Source: Delphinapterus leucas
Lineage: Eukaryota; Chordata; Mammalia; Artiodactyla; Monodontidae
NCBI RefSeq assembly: GCF_002288925.2
Contig: NW_022098037.1
Span: 1,452,384-1,516,383, forward strand
Length of the DNA stretch: 64,000 bases
Reading direction: 5' to 3'
Position numbers and translations under genes: made by a program. How positions within the stretch are numbered: the first letter of the stretch is position 1; each line of letters opens with the position of its first letter. The notes below the pieces were generated by a model, which worked only from the letters and a program-made list of their open reading frames with translations, was not told where the DNA came from and made no database searches. Shown here piece after piece: positions 1-10,800 of the stretch.

Positions 1-257
1 GTTAGTGTTCCATGAATCAAACTTTGGAAAATGCTATATCATAGAAACCCATTTATCCAGATTTCCATTTTTTTCCTCAATAAAACTCTGTGTAATTCAT
101 AAAAAAAATCTAAGTCTATGTGCATACAAACAGAGATGCAAACTCTGGTTAATTTGGATGGTAAGGGAATAGTGGGATATTCTGTCTGGCTAACTAATTT
201 TTAAAAATTAACTGTAGAGTAAATGCTAACTGCATTTAACCCTTGATGAAAAGTACT

Positions 258-412
258 CTGCAGCATTCTCAAACTTTAATATAACACAACCACCTGAGAA
301 TTTTGGTAAAGCGCATGTTTGATTCAGTAGGTCTGCGCTGGGATCAGAGGTTCTGCAACTTCTAATCAGCAACTGCATGATGCCAGTGCAGCTGGTCTTT
401 GGACCACGCACT
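258..412 (+). mobile_element. MER5A-like hAT (Charlie) DNA transposon fragment
   Basis: It has 'attctcaaacttta', 'cacctgagaattttg' and 'gattcagtaggtctg', the ordered landmarks of MER5A. It is diverged, and the distal inverted repeat is degraded. Confidence 0.65.
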
Positions 413-1356
413 GAGTATCAGGTTACTTTTCTGCCTTGGTAAGCACAGTAGAGTAAATATAATAAAATTGTTACTTTGAATAACATTGCACATGCTGTTG
501 ATGGAGCCACACACTGAGATAGTTTAAATTTTTAGAGATACCCACTTGTTTTCTTGATACTACCTTCCTCATAAAAGTAAAGTGGGACCCAATGGGCAGA
601 AAAGTTGTAGCTCTAGCCATATTTCTATCAGCACTTAGCGTGAAATGTGGTGTACCGTAGGTACTTAATAACTGTTAAGTACCTTAACCTATTTGTCATA
701 AACTTTATTATCAGCCTTGGTAACTCTAAAGGTGATATAGAGACACATCTGCTAAGGAGGGAGTTAATGATAAGAAAATATTACTAAATAAAAATGAAAA
801 TGTTGCCAAACATTGCCAATCAAACAGTATAGTATGGAAAATACTTGAAAGAGAAAAAAATTGAATGTGCCAGTAAGTGGTGGAATTTACCCCTGGCTCA
901 GAAAAGGGAAGGGAAGAACCAGAATACTGTTCTGGAAGAAGATGCCAGTAAGAAAACCCATGCTAGGGAAGTGGACACAGGCATCTCTGCCCCAAACATA
1001 TGCTGGAATAGTCATAAAGTGAATGGAGATACGCCTTCCTCAGGCAGCCTACCCAGGATCAAGGGTATGTCTAGAAAACGAAAAAAGGAAATACAGATCT
1101 TCCCTACTAATCCATCCACCACCTACAAATTATGCTAAAAGGACTAAATTGGTGCCAGTTATTTTCATAATCCCCCTACCTGGTTCAAGTATTGTGTAAA
1201 TATTTTTAATTAGGAGTGATTAGCAATATGAATTATTGGTAGTAGTTTCTAGCTTGAAGTCTTTCAGTACCCCAGATGCAGGGGAATTCTATGATAATTT
1301 AAGGGGTTGAGAAACTAATCCAGACAAGTATGTTACAATTGTCTTATAATGTTTTC

Positions 1357-1397
1357 TTCCTTCCTTCCCTTCCTTCCTCCTTCCCTCCCTTCCCTTC

Positions 1398-1457
<60 letters not shown>

Positions 1458-1475
1458 TCCTTCTTTCTTTTAAAT
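1357..1475. repeat. Pyrimidine microsatellite, (TTCC)n then (TTTC)n
   Basis: The plus strand is almost pure C/T for about 120 bases. A TTCC/CTCC-rich part is followed by roughly 18 tandem copies of TTTC. It codes nothing: Lys/Glu/Arg-rich frames across it are repeat artefacts. Its purine strand is in the sense direction of NTN4. Confidence 0.95.
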
Positions 1476-1799
1476 ATATTAATGTGCTCTTCATGCAGTT
1501 TTCATTAAAATAGCTTTGATACCTTTGGTCTTCTGACACTTGGATATTGCCTATAAATATCAATTGGCAGGGTCCAGGTAATTATACTAAAGGTACCTAT
1601 TGACTGATTATCATCTACTTGTGGATAGTTCAATCCACACCATCTCACTGACTGAGGCGTCCAAGATGAGGGCACCTCTAGCCAACCACCCATCTTCTCT
1701 ATTTCTCTCATCCTCATACTCCTTTATTGTCTTCCCCCTCTTTTTTTGCCTCTATAACCATTCTGAAATTTTTTCAGTTCTTTGAACATGCTATAGTCT

Positions 1800-2200
1800 T
1801 TCTTCCTTCTGCTCCTTTTTAGCACTGGTTGTTCTCTCTGCTGGGAATATTCCTACCCATGTTATGTTGATTCCTATTAAACTTCAGGTCTCCTTAATCA
1901 AAAAATTAACTCTTGTTCATTGCCCCTCCTATGAGCTGCCCTGTACACTCTCTAAACAGCACTGGTCATACTTGTGTGATCTAACACACACACGTATATA
2001 CCACTAGTTGCCTATACACACACACACACACATACATACACACACATATGTGTATATATATATATATACACATTTATATGCACATACACACACACTCATA
2101 AGCTCTTTAAAAAGACTGTGTCTCTTGCTCACTGTTATAATTCCCAAGAATTAGCACACAGTAGTGTTCAATAAGAATTTGTAGAATGAAAGAATAAGTT
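1800..2200 (+). mobile_element. L2 LINE 3' remnant, split by a microsatellite
   Basis: It resembles the L2 3' region: a 'ctgctgggaatattcctac' motif, then 'gtctcttgctcactgt...' and 'gtagtgttcaataagaatttgtagaatgaa' style ending (short motifs shared with the consensus). The CA/TA array at 1984-2095 interrupts it. Confidence 0.5.
1984..2095. repeat. (CA)n/(TA)n compound microsatellite
   Basis: Alternating purine-pyrimidine runs: CA blocks, a TA block near 2055, then more CA. Such sequence is normally length-polymorphic. Confidence 0.9.
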
Positions 2201-3117
2201 TTTTAAATGTCCTAATTTTGCTCAAGTCTGTTGACCTTGGAAATCAAACACTATAATATGGAAAATATTGTCTCTATTGACATTTTCACAGGCTAAAAAA
2301 TAATAAAAAGTTATGTGTTTTGTTAGTTTTAGCTACCTTCTCAAATTTTGCTTATGTTTTTATAGAACTGTAGTTTGGGGACCAAAAACCTATAAAGCCT
2401 TTTCGGCACAAGTCCCTAGAAGAGCTATATAAGTAGTGGGGTAACTTTTAAAATAATCTCCTCTTTCATGCTCTTTTTATAAAACTCTGAAGGCATGAGC
2501 CCTCTAGGATTTACATAGTTAGAGCTGGCAACCTTTTTACGTTTTGTAAGAATATGAGCAGTAGCTTGAACATAGAACAGTAACAAAACTAAACAAAACA
2601 CAAGGTATTTATCTTGGCTCCAAGTCTGCCAATAAACCTTTCTATTTCTCTTTTTATTGGTAAGACACAGACATTTTTTTAAAAAGTCACTGTTTTAATA
2701 TTTTGTACATTTACTCATCTTACAATTTTGTAAAGCTGCAGAATTTAAAGTTTGATTAGTAAAGTAAAATGCAGTGCATAATATGCAATGCTTTCAAATT
2801 AATCTGAACATTATGCCAGTAAAATATATTGGAAATACATGAAACTTTCCTAATTAAATCACTACAATGGCCCCCAGTACCCTAGGGAATAAATACTAAA
2901 ATTTTTAGGATAGCATACAAGACTCTCTAAAATCTAGCCCTAAACAATGTTTCAAAGTTTTCTTTCACTATTCTTGTAGATCTTCTACTTGTTACTCTAA
3001 TGAAAGTGACCAGCCATTTGCTATACCAGAACATAGGAGATACTTGAATGTTAGTTAGATATTAGAAACTGGGTTTGTTTTAACCAATGTAAGTAAAATT
3101 GGGGGACCTTCAACTAG

Positions 3118-3313
3118 ACCAGTGTTTCTCAAACTTTAGCTTGCATCAGAAACACCTGGAGGGCTTGGAAAACTCAGATTTCTGGGCTCCACCCGAAGAA
3201 TTTTTGATTCAGTTGGTCTGGGCTGGAGTCTGAGAATTTGTATTTCTAACACATTTCCCACGTGATGCTGTTGCTGATGGCCCTGCAACCACACTTTGAG
3301 AATCACTGGTTTG
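3118..3313 (+). mobile_element. MER5A DNA transposon, nearly full length
   Basis: The ends are inverted copies: 'ccagtgtttctcaaacttt' on the left and 'actttgagaatcactggt' on the right, about 195 bp apart. Inside are 'cagaaacacctggagggctt' and 'gattcagttggtctgggct'. It is a nonautonomous hAT/Charlie element, and its frames are not genes. Confidence 0.88.
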
Positions 3314-3349
3314 CTTGTTAACTTCAACTAAGTTAAAAAAAACAGAAAC

Positions 3350-3650
3350 CCCCACAAACTTCCAGTTACAAGATAAATAAGTTTTGGGGTTGTAATGTAC
3401 AACATGATAACTATAGTTAATACCGTACTGTATATGTGAAAATTGCTAAGAGAGTACATCATAAAAGTTCTCATCACAAGGAAAAAAACTGTAACTATGT
3501 GAGGTGATGGATGTTAATCAAACTTACTGTGGTGATCATTTCACCATTATACATATACTAAATGATTATGTTGTACACCTTAAACTTATACAGTGCTATA
3601 TGCCAATTATTTCTCAATAAAACTGGGGGAAAATAAAAAAAAATACTGCA
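3350..3650 (+). mobile_element. L1 3' UTR end with poly(A)
   Basis: It carries landmarks of the mammalian L1MA/MB-type 3' end: 'cttccagttacaagataaat', 'gagagtacatcataaaagtt', 'gtgaggtgatggatgttaat', 'gttgtacaccttaaactta', then 'tctcaataaaactggggg' and an A-rich tail. Confidence 0.8.
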
Positions 3651-3699
3651 TCTTGTCACTCCTCATTCCAAATCTCTGGCACCTTGGATCCTTCTTAAC

Positions 3700-3890
3700 T
3701 TGTTTTGGTGATAAAAGCACTTATCACCTTCTAACATACTATATATTTCACTTATTACTTATATTTATTGTGTGTCTTCTCTGCTAGAATATAAGCTCCT
3801 TGAGTGCAGGGGCCTTTGTTTTGTTCCTGAACACATCCTAAGCCCTTGGCACATAGTAGGCACTCAATGTATATCCATTGAATGAATGAA
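3700..3890 (+). mobile_element. L2 LINE 3' end
   Basis: It contains 'ctagaatataagctccttga', 'tgcaggggcctttgttttgt', 'cttggcacatagtaggcac' and ends in a GAATGAAT/GGAAGG run, the standard L2 terminus. Confidence 0.85.
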
Positions 3891-4344
3891 GGAAGGAAGG
3901 AATACGTTAGGTACATTGTACAACATACTGTTTCAAGTTAGTGCTATATAACAGTATCTTTTTGAAAATGTTGCCTGTTGCTATACAAGACAGTTACAAG
4001 TATCTAAGTTACTCAATGACAAATTAATTTCCTTTCTTGTTTCATCTGCTTGTTAGTCCATACAGTCTTATTTTTAGACATTTCTACTAGTGGTCTGAGG
4101 ATGTGGAATACACACATACGCATATCTATTTAAATATATCCTGTACAAATGGTGTTAGGGCTGAATATATTCTAGATTGAAACAATTTCATAAGCAGACC
4201 CTTCAATCAGCACATGGAGTTAAGGAAACTACATTTTAGTCCCTAAGGTACTGTGGATTTTAAAGAAGTAATTATCTTTGACATAAGGTATATTTAGTCA
4301 ATCAAGAGTGGAAACTCTATAGTATTATTTCCCACTGTCTATCT

Positions 4345-4560
4345 TATAGGACAACAGTTATTATAATACTAGTTTTCATTTCTTGGGGGCTTACTATATG
4401 ACAAGCAACGCGCTAAACACTCCACATACTTTAGCTTATGTAGTTCTCATTACAACCCTGTTGGGAGAAGGAAATCGAAGTGCAAAGAGCTTCAACAGCT
4501 GGCGTAGGATGACACGGCCATAAGGGGCAGGGAAAGCTTCTACTCTAGTTCTGTTTGAAA
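4345..4560 (-). mobile_element. MIR SINE
   Basis: The reverse MIR order is visible: 'gcttactatatgacaagcaa', 'gctaaacactccacata', 'ctcattacaaccctg', then a 'ggatgacacggccataag' core. Confidence 0.65.
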
Positions 4561-5686
4561 CCTATTAAAATGAAAGTCTGAGTACAACAAGGAGCAGGAG
4601 TAAAACAGAATTCTTGGAGAAATATTATGACGTAAATCCAAATTTGGGGCTTAAGGTTGAAAGGGAACTGTTGCACATTCTATCTTCCACAGTCTAAGAG
4701 AGAAAGCTTGTAACAAGGAAGACCACTCATATTTCATGTAGGTATCTCCTGCCTGAGGTTAAAACTGTATTTTCAAGAGCAATAGAATTTTTCCTTTAAA
4801 TTAAAAATGAACCCAAGATTTTAAATGATGGTTTCCCATTGTACTGCTCCTTTCCTGTCACTGTTTTTGATCTAGAACATGGAGTCCTTGGCGGGGAAAG
4901 GAAGGGCATGATCATTCATCTCCATTAACAGTCTTGAGTGGTTTCTGTTATCTAATAATTTCTGAGTTGAGAGACGTGGAAATGCTCATGTAGTTAAATG
5001 ACTTATTCATCCGCACTGGACTTCTACTTAAGCTCTGCATATATCTTTCACAGTCGTGTTTCAGGTGATGTCTCATTAATTGAGCAGATCTTTGAAGATT
5101 CTACTCTTTTTTCAAATAAACCTCTTCTTGGAGTTATACCAACAAAAAAGCAGAACCATTCTGTAACAGTTTAGTATTTGGGGGGAGAGTAGGGAATTAT
5201 TGTTATGTTCTAAATTCATTGCTACATTAGAGCAGAGTCAACCAAATTGCGTTCACAATGAAACCAAAACCTGTCACTTTTCAGGCGTTCAAATTCACTG
5301 CAGAGATGAACACTAGAATGACCCAAGTGCAGATAACCACTCTTTCTTTCATCTATTTGAGTCCATTATTGTCTGCATCCTACTCCTATGTTTGGTCTTA
5401 AGATGATCTTAAATATATCTCCCTCTTCATCATTCTTTTTTCTCTTTTATTAGACATCTTGTTTTCCAAAATGTGGCGCTATAGGAAACAATTGAATATT
5501 ATACTGTTTCCACCTAACAGATTGAAAATTCTTACCCCTGATCAATGAAGTTAACTGATGTGTGTGAGTGGATTGTCTGAGAATTTCATGACCTCTCTCC
5601 CATGCGTGAGCAAATGAAGGATGGAGAGTCATCTCTTTTGTACAAATCGACCTTTTTTTTTTTCCAGTAACCATTAATTCACTTAC

Positions 5687-5875
5687 ATTTGCAAGCATCT
5701 GGGGCAGAGAAAGGTCTTCGGAGGTCCCGGTAGAAGCCTGGCTTACACCGTTGGCAATGCTGACCTTCTGTGTTGTGCTGACAGTCATTGCAGACGCCAC
5801 CACTACGATTCCCTGATGCCTCCCACACATTAATGTCAAAGTGACAGGCATCAGCATGTCCATTGCACTTGCAAG
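5687..5875 (-). CDS. NTN4: Netrin-4, exon 5: second laminin-type EGF repeat
   Basis: This 189-base exon starts with the last two bases of a split Thr codon, codes 62 residues (CKCNGHADACHFD to FSAPDACK) and leaves one base. The acceptor is a long pyrimidine tract ending tttttcccag at 5876. The donor is T|gtaagt at 5686. It holds essentially one whole laminin EGF repeat with eight-cysteine spacing: C-x-C...C...C-x-x-C...C-x-x-C, then KPGFYRD. GNRSGG contains an N-glycosylation sequon (Asn-Arg-Ser). A 151-codon frame overlapping this exon on the same strand, 5450-5905, is out of register with the cysteines and is a shadow. Phase and motif agree fully with exon 4, so I take it as the next exon of a working gene. 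Confidence 0.96.
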
Positions 5876-5989
5876 CTGGGAAAAAGAAGCATGGGAGGAA
5901 AACAAAGAATTAAAAATAAAATGACAGGTTCTCTAATATTCAGGCAGTTAAAAGTAGGGTAAGCTGATTCCTAATTTTTAAAAATTTAG

Positions 5990-6300
5990 TTTTTTCACAC
6001 TCAGAGACATAGAGAACAGACTTGTGGTTGCCAAGGGGAGGGGAGATGGGGAAGGGATGGAGTGGCAGTTCGGGGTTAGCAGATGTAAACAATTATATAT
6101 AGAATGGATAAACAACAAGGTCTTACTGTACAGCACAGGGAACTATATTCAATATCCTGTGATAAACCGTAATGGAAAAGATTTTTAAAAGAATGTATAT
6201 ATATGTACATACATCTATCTGTACGTATAACTGAATCACTTTGCTGTACAGCAGAAATTAACACAACATTGTAAATCAACTATACTTCCATTAAAAAGAA
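5990..6300 (+). mobile_element. L1 3' UTR fragment
   Basis: It reads 'gttgccaaggggaggggaga', 'ttactgtacagcacaggg', 'gtgataaaccgtaatgg' and 'ttgctgtacagcagaaatt'. This is the same family as the minus-strand piece at 10240-10800, in the other orientation. The frame at 6076-6279 (-) is a by-product. Confidence 0.8.
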
Positions 6301-7364
6301 TTTAGTTTTTTGAATAGTATACATTTTCACAGTACAAGATTCAAAACAGTATAAAAACATTTATACATTAAGAACTCTTTCACCCTGTTTCCTCTGGCCT
6401 TCAGTAGCTGCTTTCCTTTCTTCCTTCCTTCCTTCTCTTTCTCCCCTCCTTCCCTCCCTCCTTCCTCTGAGCCTAGAAGAAACCTGGTGGACAGGGGTTA
6501 GTAACTTGGCAGATAGATTGATTTACCTTTCATGAAGTACTATTCCTCAGCTATTGCTGTACTGGTGAGTACGAGGTAGTCTCCTATAGAAGCCTTAATT
6601 TTCTTATAGAAGAGGCTTGCAGAGTTTCTCATATAACAATTTCTCAAAGGCATTTCTAAGATTATCAGTCAATAGTGCCAAGTGACAAGTCTCTGTGTTC
6701 TATATGTATTTAGATATGCAGCTGGTTTCAGTGGCAAGGGCCAGAATGGCACTCTAGGAATTTAGGAGAAATTCTTTAGATTCTCTTGATGAGTGATTTG
6801 AATAAGGATCCAGACTTTTTTCTGGAGGTCAACTGCATTTGAAAATGTTTGTGCTATTGTTTTTCATTGTTTCCTTGATGTGTTATGATATTTTGACCAG
6901 ACTCATAGTCTTTAAAAAGCATATTGTAAGATAATTTAAGAGTTTTGCTTAGAGGAAATCCTTTACATTTCCTAGAAACTAAAATAAATCAGTTATGATT
7001 CCAAATTGTGTAAGGGAAGAAACTTCTCACAATTTTACCCACTGTACTTGCCTTTAAATCCTAGTAAAACTGAAGTCTGTGAGTGTAAACGTTGTTACGG
7101 GCATGTGTATTTCTCTGTGTATGTGTATTTCTATTTCAGGTATATTTCATTTTGAATTGCAAAGAAAAAAAATGATTCATGTTCCCATATTTTTTACCCT
7201 TTTATCTAATCTCCAACCTCAAACCCGAAGTTAGCCATGGCAATGTTAATCTCATTCTTGACGAACTGGCTTAGTTTTAAATCTAATTTGTCACTACAAG
7301 TATCATAAGTGAAAAGAAAGGCATTATGGTATTACAGAAAAAAAGCATTTAATTTGGAGTCTGA

Positions 7365-7500
7365 AGAGCAGGGATCAAGTCCTGACTCTATCATTTACTA
7401 ACTTTGGCAAGTTACTTAATCTTATTGAGCCTCAGTTTCCTGATCTCTAAAATGGGATTAACACCACCTACTTTTTAGGGTTGTTTTGAGAACTGAATTC
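7365..7500 (+). mobile_element. MIR SINE
   Basis: It has 'ctgactctatcatttacta', 'ggcaagttacttaatctta', 'gcctcagtttcctgatct' and 'aaaatgggattaaca', the MIR core order on the plus strand. Confidence 0.9.
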
Positions 7501-7852
7501 AAGGTAGCTATTTTCATGATTATTAATTCAATATCTCAGCTATGATGGTAACTGCACATTCTAATCCTCAGTTGCTCTTGCATCTAGCCATGTTTTATTA
7601 TGTCAAAGTCTCAGGGAGGGTGCTTAGGTCCCACATAGTGTCCCAGCAAATGGCCAATATATTATTGGCAAAATAGTATATCGGTGATTTTGCAAGCAGT
7701 AATTGTTTCCAAATGGCTGAAGTTACAGTGGGCAGTGATATGGTTTATGTTTGATATGGGCTACTACTTTATATTGTGTTTCTAGAGACAACAAGGTGTC
7801 CATAGATGTTTACTTTACAAAGAAGGCTTTGAGTCCGTGGTTTGGTACTTAC

Positions 7853-7979
7853 TTCTGCACTCTTTTGGAGACCCTGTTTTGCCATCAGCTGCCTCCCAGG
7901 GGCGGTCATTGTATAAAGGTGCACAGTGTTGGCAGTGGGTGCCTGCTGTGTTGTGCTTACACATACACTTTCCATGGAC
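7853..7979 (-). CDS. NTN4: Netrin-4, exon 4: remainder of first laminin-type EGF repeat
   Basis: This 127-base exon codes 42 residues plus one base, starting VHGKCMCKHNTAGTHC and ending GKTGSPKECR. The acceptor is tttttgtttgcag ending at 7980. The donor is A|gtaagt at 7852. It begins in phase 0, matching exon 3, and leaves one base (A) that completes a Thr codon with exon 5. Six cysteines, with the motif HCAPLYNDRPWEAADG, are the typical second half of a laminin EGF repeat, where the last loop reads C-x-x-C-x-P-x-[YF]. With exon 3 it makes LE1, which follows the laminin N-terminal head of secreted netrin-4. There is no disruption. Apparent frames on the opposite strand here are shadows. Confidence 0.96.
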
Positions 7980-8226
7980 CTGCAAACAAAAATAAGTAAG
8001 TGCTATGAGCACAAATAGTGCTAGGGAAGAACACTCTTCCCACAACCTCATCTCATTGGTTGGCTTTAGCCATATGACATTCGTTCATTTTTGCTAAGAA
8101 GTTAGTCATCAAGATGAAAGATCCTTTCTTTAGTTTGTCTTGTTGTTAATTCATATCCTTGGCTGTAGGATATGTGACCCTAGTGAGCAATTCTGAGATA
8201 CTGGCTAGGCATTTACTTAAATTTTT

Positions 8227-8552
8227 GTTTTGTTTTGTTTTTTGTATTTTGTTTTTGGTTATTTATTATTTATTTATTTTTGGCTGCGTTGGGTCTTCGT
8301 TGCGGTGTGTGGGCTTCTCATTGTGGTGGCTCCTCTTGTTTTGGAGCACGGGCTCTAGGCGCACGGGCTTCAGTAGTTTTGGCACACGGGCTCAGTAGTT
8401 GTGGCTCGCAGGCTCTAGAGCGCAGGCTCAGTAGTTGTGGTGCATGGGCTTAGTTGCTCCGTGGCACGTGGGATATTCCCGGTCCAGGGCTCAAACCCGT
8501 GTCCCCTGCATTGGCAGGCGGATTCTTAACCACTGCACCACCAGGGAAGCCC
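8227..8552 (-). mobile_element. Cetartiodactyl tRNA-derived SINE (CHR type), near full length
   Basis: It is in reverse orientation: T-rich/ATTT tail, then 'ggctgcgttgggtcttcg', and the head ends as 'caccaccagggaagccc'. A 13-bp target duplication, tacttaaattttt, flanks it at 8214-8226 and 8553-8565. Frames at 8159-8638 are SINE-derived. Confidence 0.95.
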
Positions 8553-8720
8553 TACTTAAATTTTTAATACCTTTAAATTATTTTATTCTTTACATAGAAG
8601 TAATACATCTTCAATATAGAAAACTTAGAAATCTGTAATCCCATCACAAAGTGACATCATTATCAACATTTGAAGCATATATTTGAGGTACTTTAAAAAT
8701 AAAATTATATTTAATAAAAT

Positions 8721-8758
8721 TTAAAAAAACACAATTATATTAAAAAAACACAATTATA
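8721..8758. repeat. Two-copy 19-bp tandem repeat
   Basis: The unit ttaaaaaaacacaattata occurs twice back to back (8721-8739, 8740-8758) without mismatch, consistent with a recent slippage duplication. Confidence 0.9.
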
Positions 8759-9202
8759 TTTAAAACTTCTTTTTTGGATTGAGATCATCATTTCATGTCA
8801 TTAAATATTCTTGTACAACACACATTTTAATGGCTCCCTTGTATGATGTAAAATTTATTTGACCAATCACCTATTTTTTGTCATTTAGGCTTTAAAATAT
8901 TTTTACATACTATATTTTAATTCTATAATGAATATCCTTGTAGCTAACAATCTGTGTACATCTTTATTAGGAATGTGTTTTCTAGAGGTAAAACTGAACA
9001 GTCAACATTTGTATATTTTTAAGGCTTTGAACACATTTTGTCATAATGACTGGGCATTTTCTTTTAATCCCACAATTCAGAGTAGTTGAGGGTTTTTAAA
9101 ATAGTATTTCTCACAGGGAGGAATACGTTAGTGGAATTATCTGGGATCTGAGAGTTTTATGAGAATTTTAATATTTTTTGTATTATCTCACCAATAATTT
9201 CT

Positions 9203-9577
9203 TTTTTAAAATTTTTATTTATTTATTTATTTGGCTGCGTTGGGTCTTCATTGCTGCACACGGGCTTTCTCTAGTTGCGGCGAGTGGGGGCTACTCTTCA
9301 TTACGGTACTCAGGCTTCTCATTGTAGTGGCTTCTCTTGTTGCAGAACACAGGCTCTAGGTGCGCGGGCTTCAGTAGTTGTGGCTCACGGGTTCAGTAGT
9401 TGTGGCTCGCGGGCTCAGTAGTTGTGGCTCGCCGGCTCTAGAGCGCAGGCTCAGTAGCTGTGGTGCACGGGCTTAGTTGCTCTGCGGCATGTGGGATCCT
9501 CCCAGACCAGGGATAGAACCCGTGTCCCCTGCATTGGCAGGCGGATTCTTAACCACTGCACCACCAGGGAAGTCCCC
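9203..9577 (-). mobile_element. CHR-type SINE, full length
   Basis: An ATTT-rich tail leads to 'ggctgcgttgggtcttcatt', several 'agtagttgtggctc' units and the reversed head 'accaccagggaagtccc'. Internally, 'gggctcagtagttgtggctc' units are amplified. Confidence 0.95.
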
Positions 9578-9594
9578 ACACATTCACAGATTTC

Positions 9595-9965
9595 CCCTAG
9601 CCTCCTAGCACCGCAGCTTGGTTAATTTTGTTTCCTCTTCCTGGAAAGTCTCTTCCCTTCTGCCTGTCAGAAATACTGCCCAACTTCAAGAACCATCTCA
9701 AAACCCAGTCTCTCTCATGGTCCTCAACAACTGCTAATCTATGGTGATTTCTGCATTCTTTGAATTCCAACATCATTTTGTTTCTTAGGTATTTATTTAT
9801 TGTCTTGTTTATCTGTAAATTTTTTCTATGTAAATTTTTTTTTTCTCCAGCTACATCATACTTTGCTTAGACAGAAAAAATGTTTTGTAATGCTTTGTGT
9901 ACCAAACATTGCCTAACATAGCAACTCTCTTGTAGATATTCATTAAATAATTGTTGATGGGTTGA
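9595..9965 (+). mobile_element. L2 LINE 3' remnant
   Basis: 'ctcttcctggaaagtctctt', 'caagaaccatctcaaaac', a T-rich centre and 'attcattaaataattgttga' follow the L2 3' order. It directly abuts the SINE at 9203-9577. Confidence 0.65.
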
Positions 9966-10239
9966 TATAATTTATTACCTTTATGCTGATTTACCTCTTA
10001 TACTGTTTCTCAAGAAAACAACAACAATACCTCATAGATCCAAATTTGGGAATCCCATTCTGAGCTGCTTTAAAAAACGTTCATTTGTACAGTCATGACA
10101 TCATGTGTCAATAAATGCATTTTGCTACTGGAATTCAGGGCAATACTTAGTTATTAGGAAGTATTCCAGATGATCCCAAATATTAATTTTTAGAAATTTA
10201 TTCTATCAAATAAATAGTTATTCTATAAAATAACTTCTG

Positions 10240-10800
10240 CATGGTAAGATTCTTTTTTAATTGAAATATAGTTGATTTACAATGTTGTGTTAATTTCTAC
10301 TGTACAGCAAAGTGATTCAGTCATGTGTGTGTGTATATATATATATTCTTTTTCATATTTTCCATTATGGGTTTTTTTTTTGCGGTACGCAGGCCTCTCA
10401 CTGTTGTGGCCTCTCCCGTTGCGGAGCACAGGCTCCAGATGCACAGGCTCAGCAGCCATGGCTCACGGGCCCAGCCGCTCTGCGGCATGTGGGATCTTCC
10501 CAGACTGGGGCACGAACCCGTGTCCCCTGCATCAGCAGGCAGACTCTCAACCACTGCGCCACCAGGGAAGCCCTCCATTATGGTTTATCACAGGATATTG
10601 AATATAGTTCACTGTGCTATACAGTAAGACCTTGTTTATCCATTCTATATCTAATAGTTTGCATCTGCTAACCCCAAACTCCAACTTCTTCCCTCTTCAA
10701 CCCCCTCCCCCTTGCTAATCACAAGTCTGTTCTCTATGTCTGTGAGTCTGTTTCTGTTTCGTAGATAAGTTCATTTGTGTCATATTCTAGATTTGAATGG
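10240..10800 (-). mobile_element. L1 3' end, interrupted by a SINE
   Basis: The host sequence continues on both sides of the SINE at 10371-10573: 'gttgatttacaatgttgtgt' and 'actgtacagcaaagtgatt' before it, 'ttatcacaggatattgaat', 'tgctatacagtaagacct' and 'tctctatgtctgtgagtct' after it. It is in reverse orientation. Confidence 0.85.
10371..10573 (-). mobile_element. Short cetartiodactyl SINE nested in L1
   Basis: Poly(T), then 'gcggtacgcaggcctctcac' and the reversed head 'gcgccaccagggaagccc'. Target duplication tccattatgg flanks it at 10361-10370 and 10574-10583. All frames at 10272-10671 are built from this SINE and its host L1. Confidence 0.95.

Larger units (their letters stand above)
1..5686 (-). 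other. NTN4: NTN4 intron 5, 5' part
   Basis: Noncoding. It contains two MER5A-type fragments (258-412, 3118-3313), a pyrimidine microsatellite (1357-1475), a CA/TA microsatellite inside an L2 remnant, an L1 3' end (3350-3650), an L2 end and a MIR. Between 4600 and 5686 I see only unique A+T-rich sequence. The 97-codon frame at 845-1138 (+) resembles nothing I know and has no splice or codon support. Confidence 0.8.
5876..7852 (-). other. NTN4: NTN4 intron 4
   Basis: A complete 1977-bp intron bounded by gtaagt at 7852 and ttttcccag at 5876. It contains an L1 3' end (5990-6300), a short pyrimidine tract (about 6415-6470) and a MIR (7365-7500). The rest (6480-7360, 7510-7850) is unique A+T-rich sequence with nothing I can identify. 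Confidence 0.93.

Noticed and set aside
845..1138. A 97-codon plus-strand ORF
   Set aside because: No recognisable family, no splice sites, lysine-rich A+T composition. Chance is the simplest explanation.
1333..1563. A Lys/Glu/Arg repeat peptide
   Set aside because: It is a translation of the (TTTC)n microsatellite.
5450..5905. A 151-codon minus-strand frame over the NTN4 exon
   Set aside because: It is out of register with the cysteine-rich netrin-4 frame and runs through both splice sites. It is a shadow of exon 5.
8159..8638. Overlapping ORFs of 67-79 codons rich in Ser, Gly and Trp
   Set aside because: All translate the CHR-type SINE. The same peptides recur at each SINE copy.
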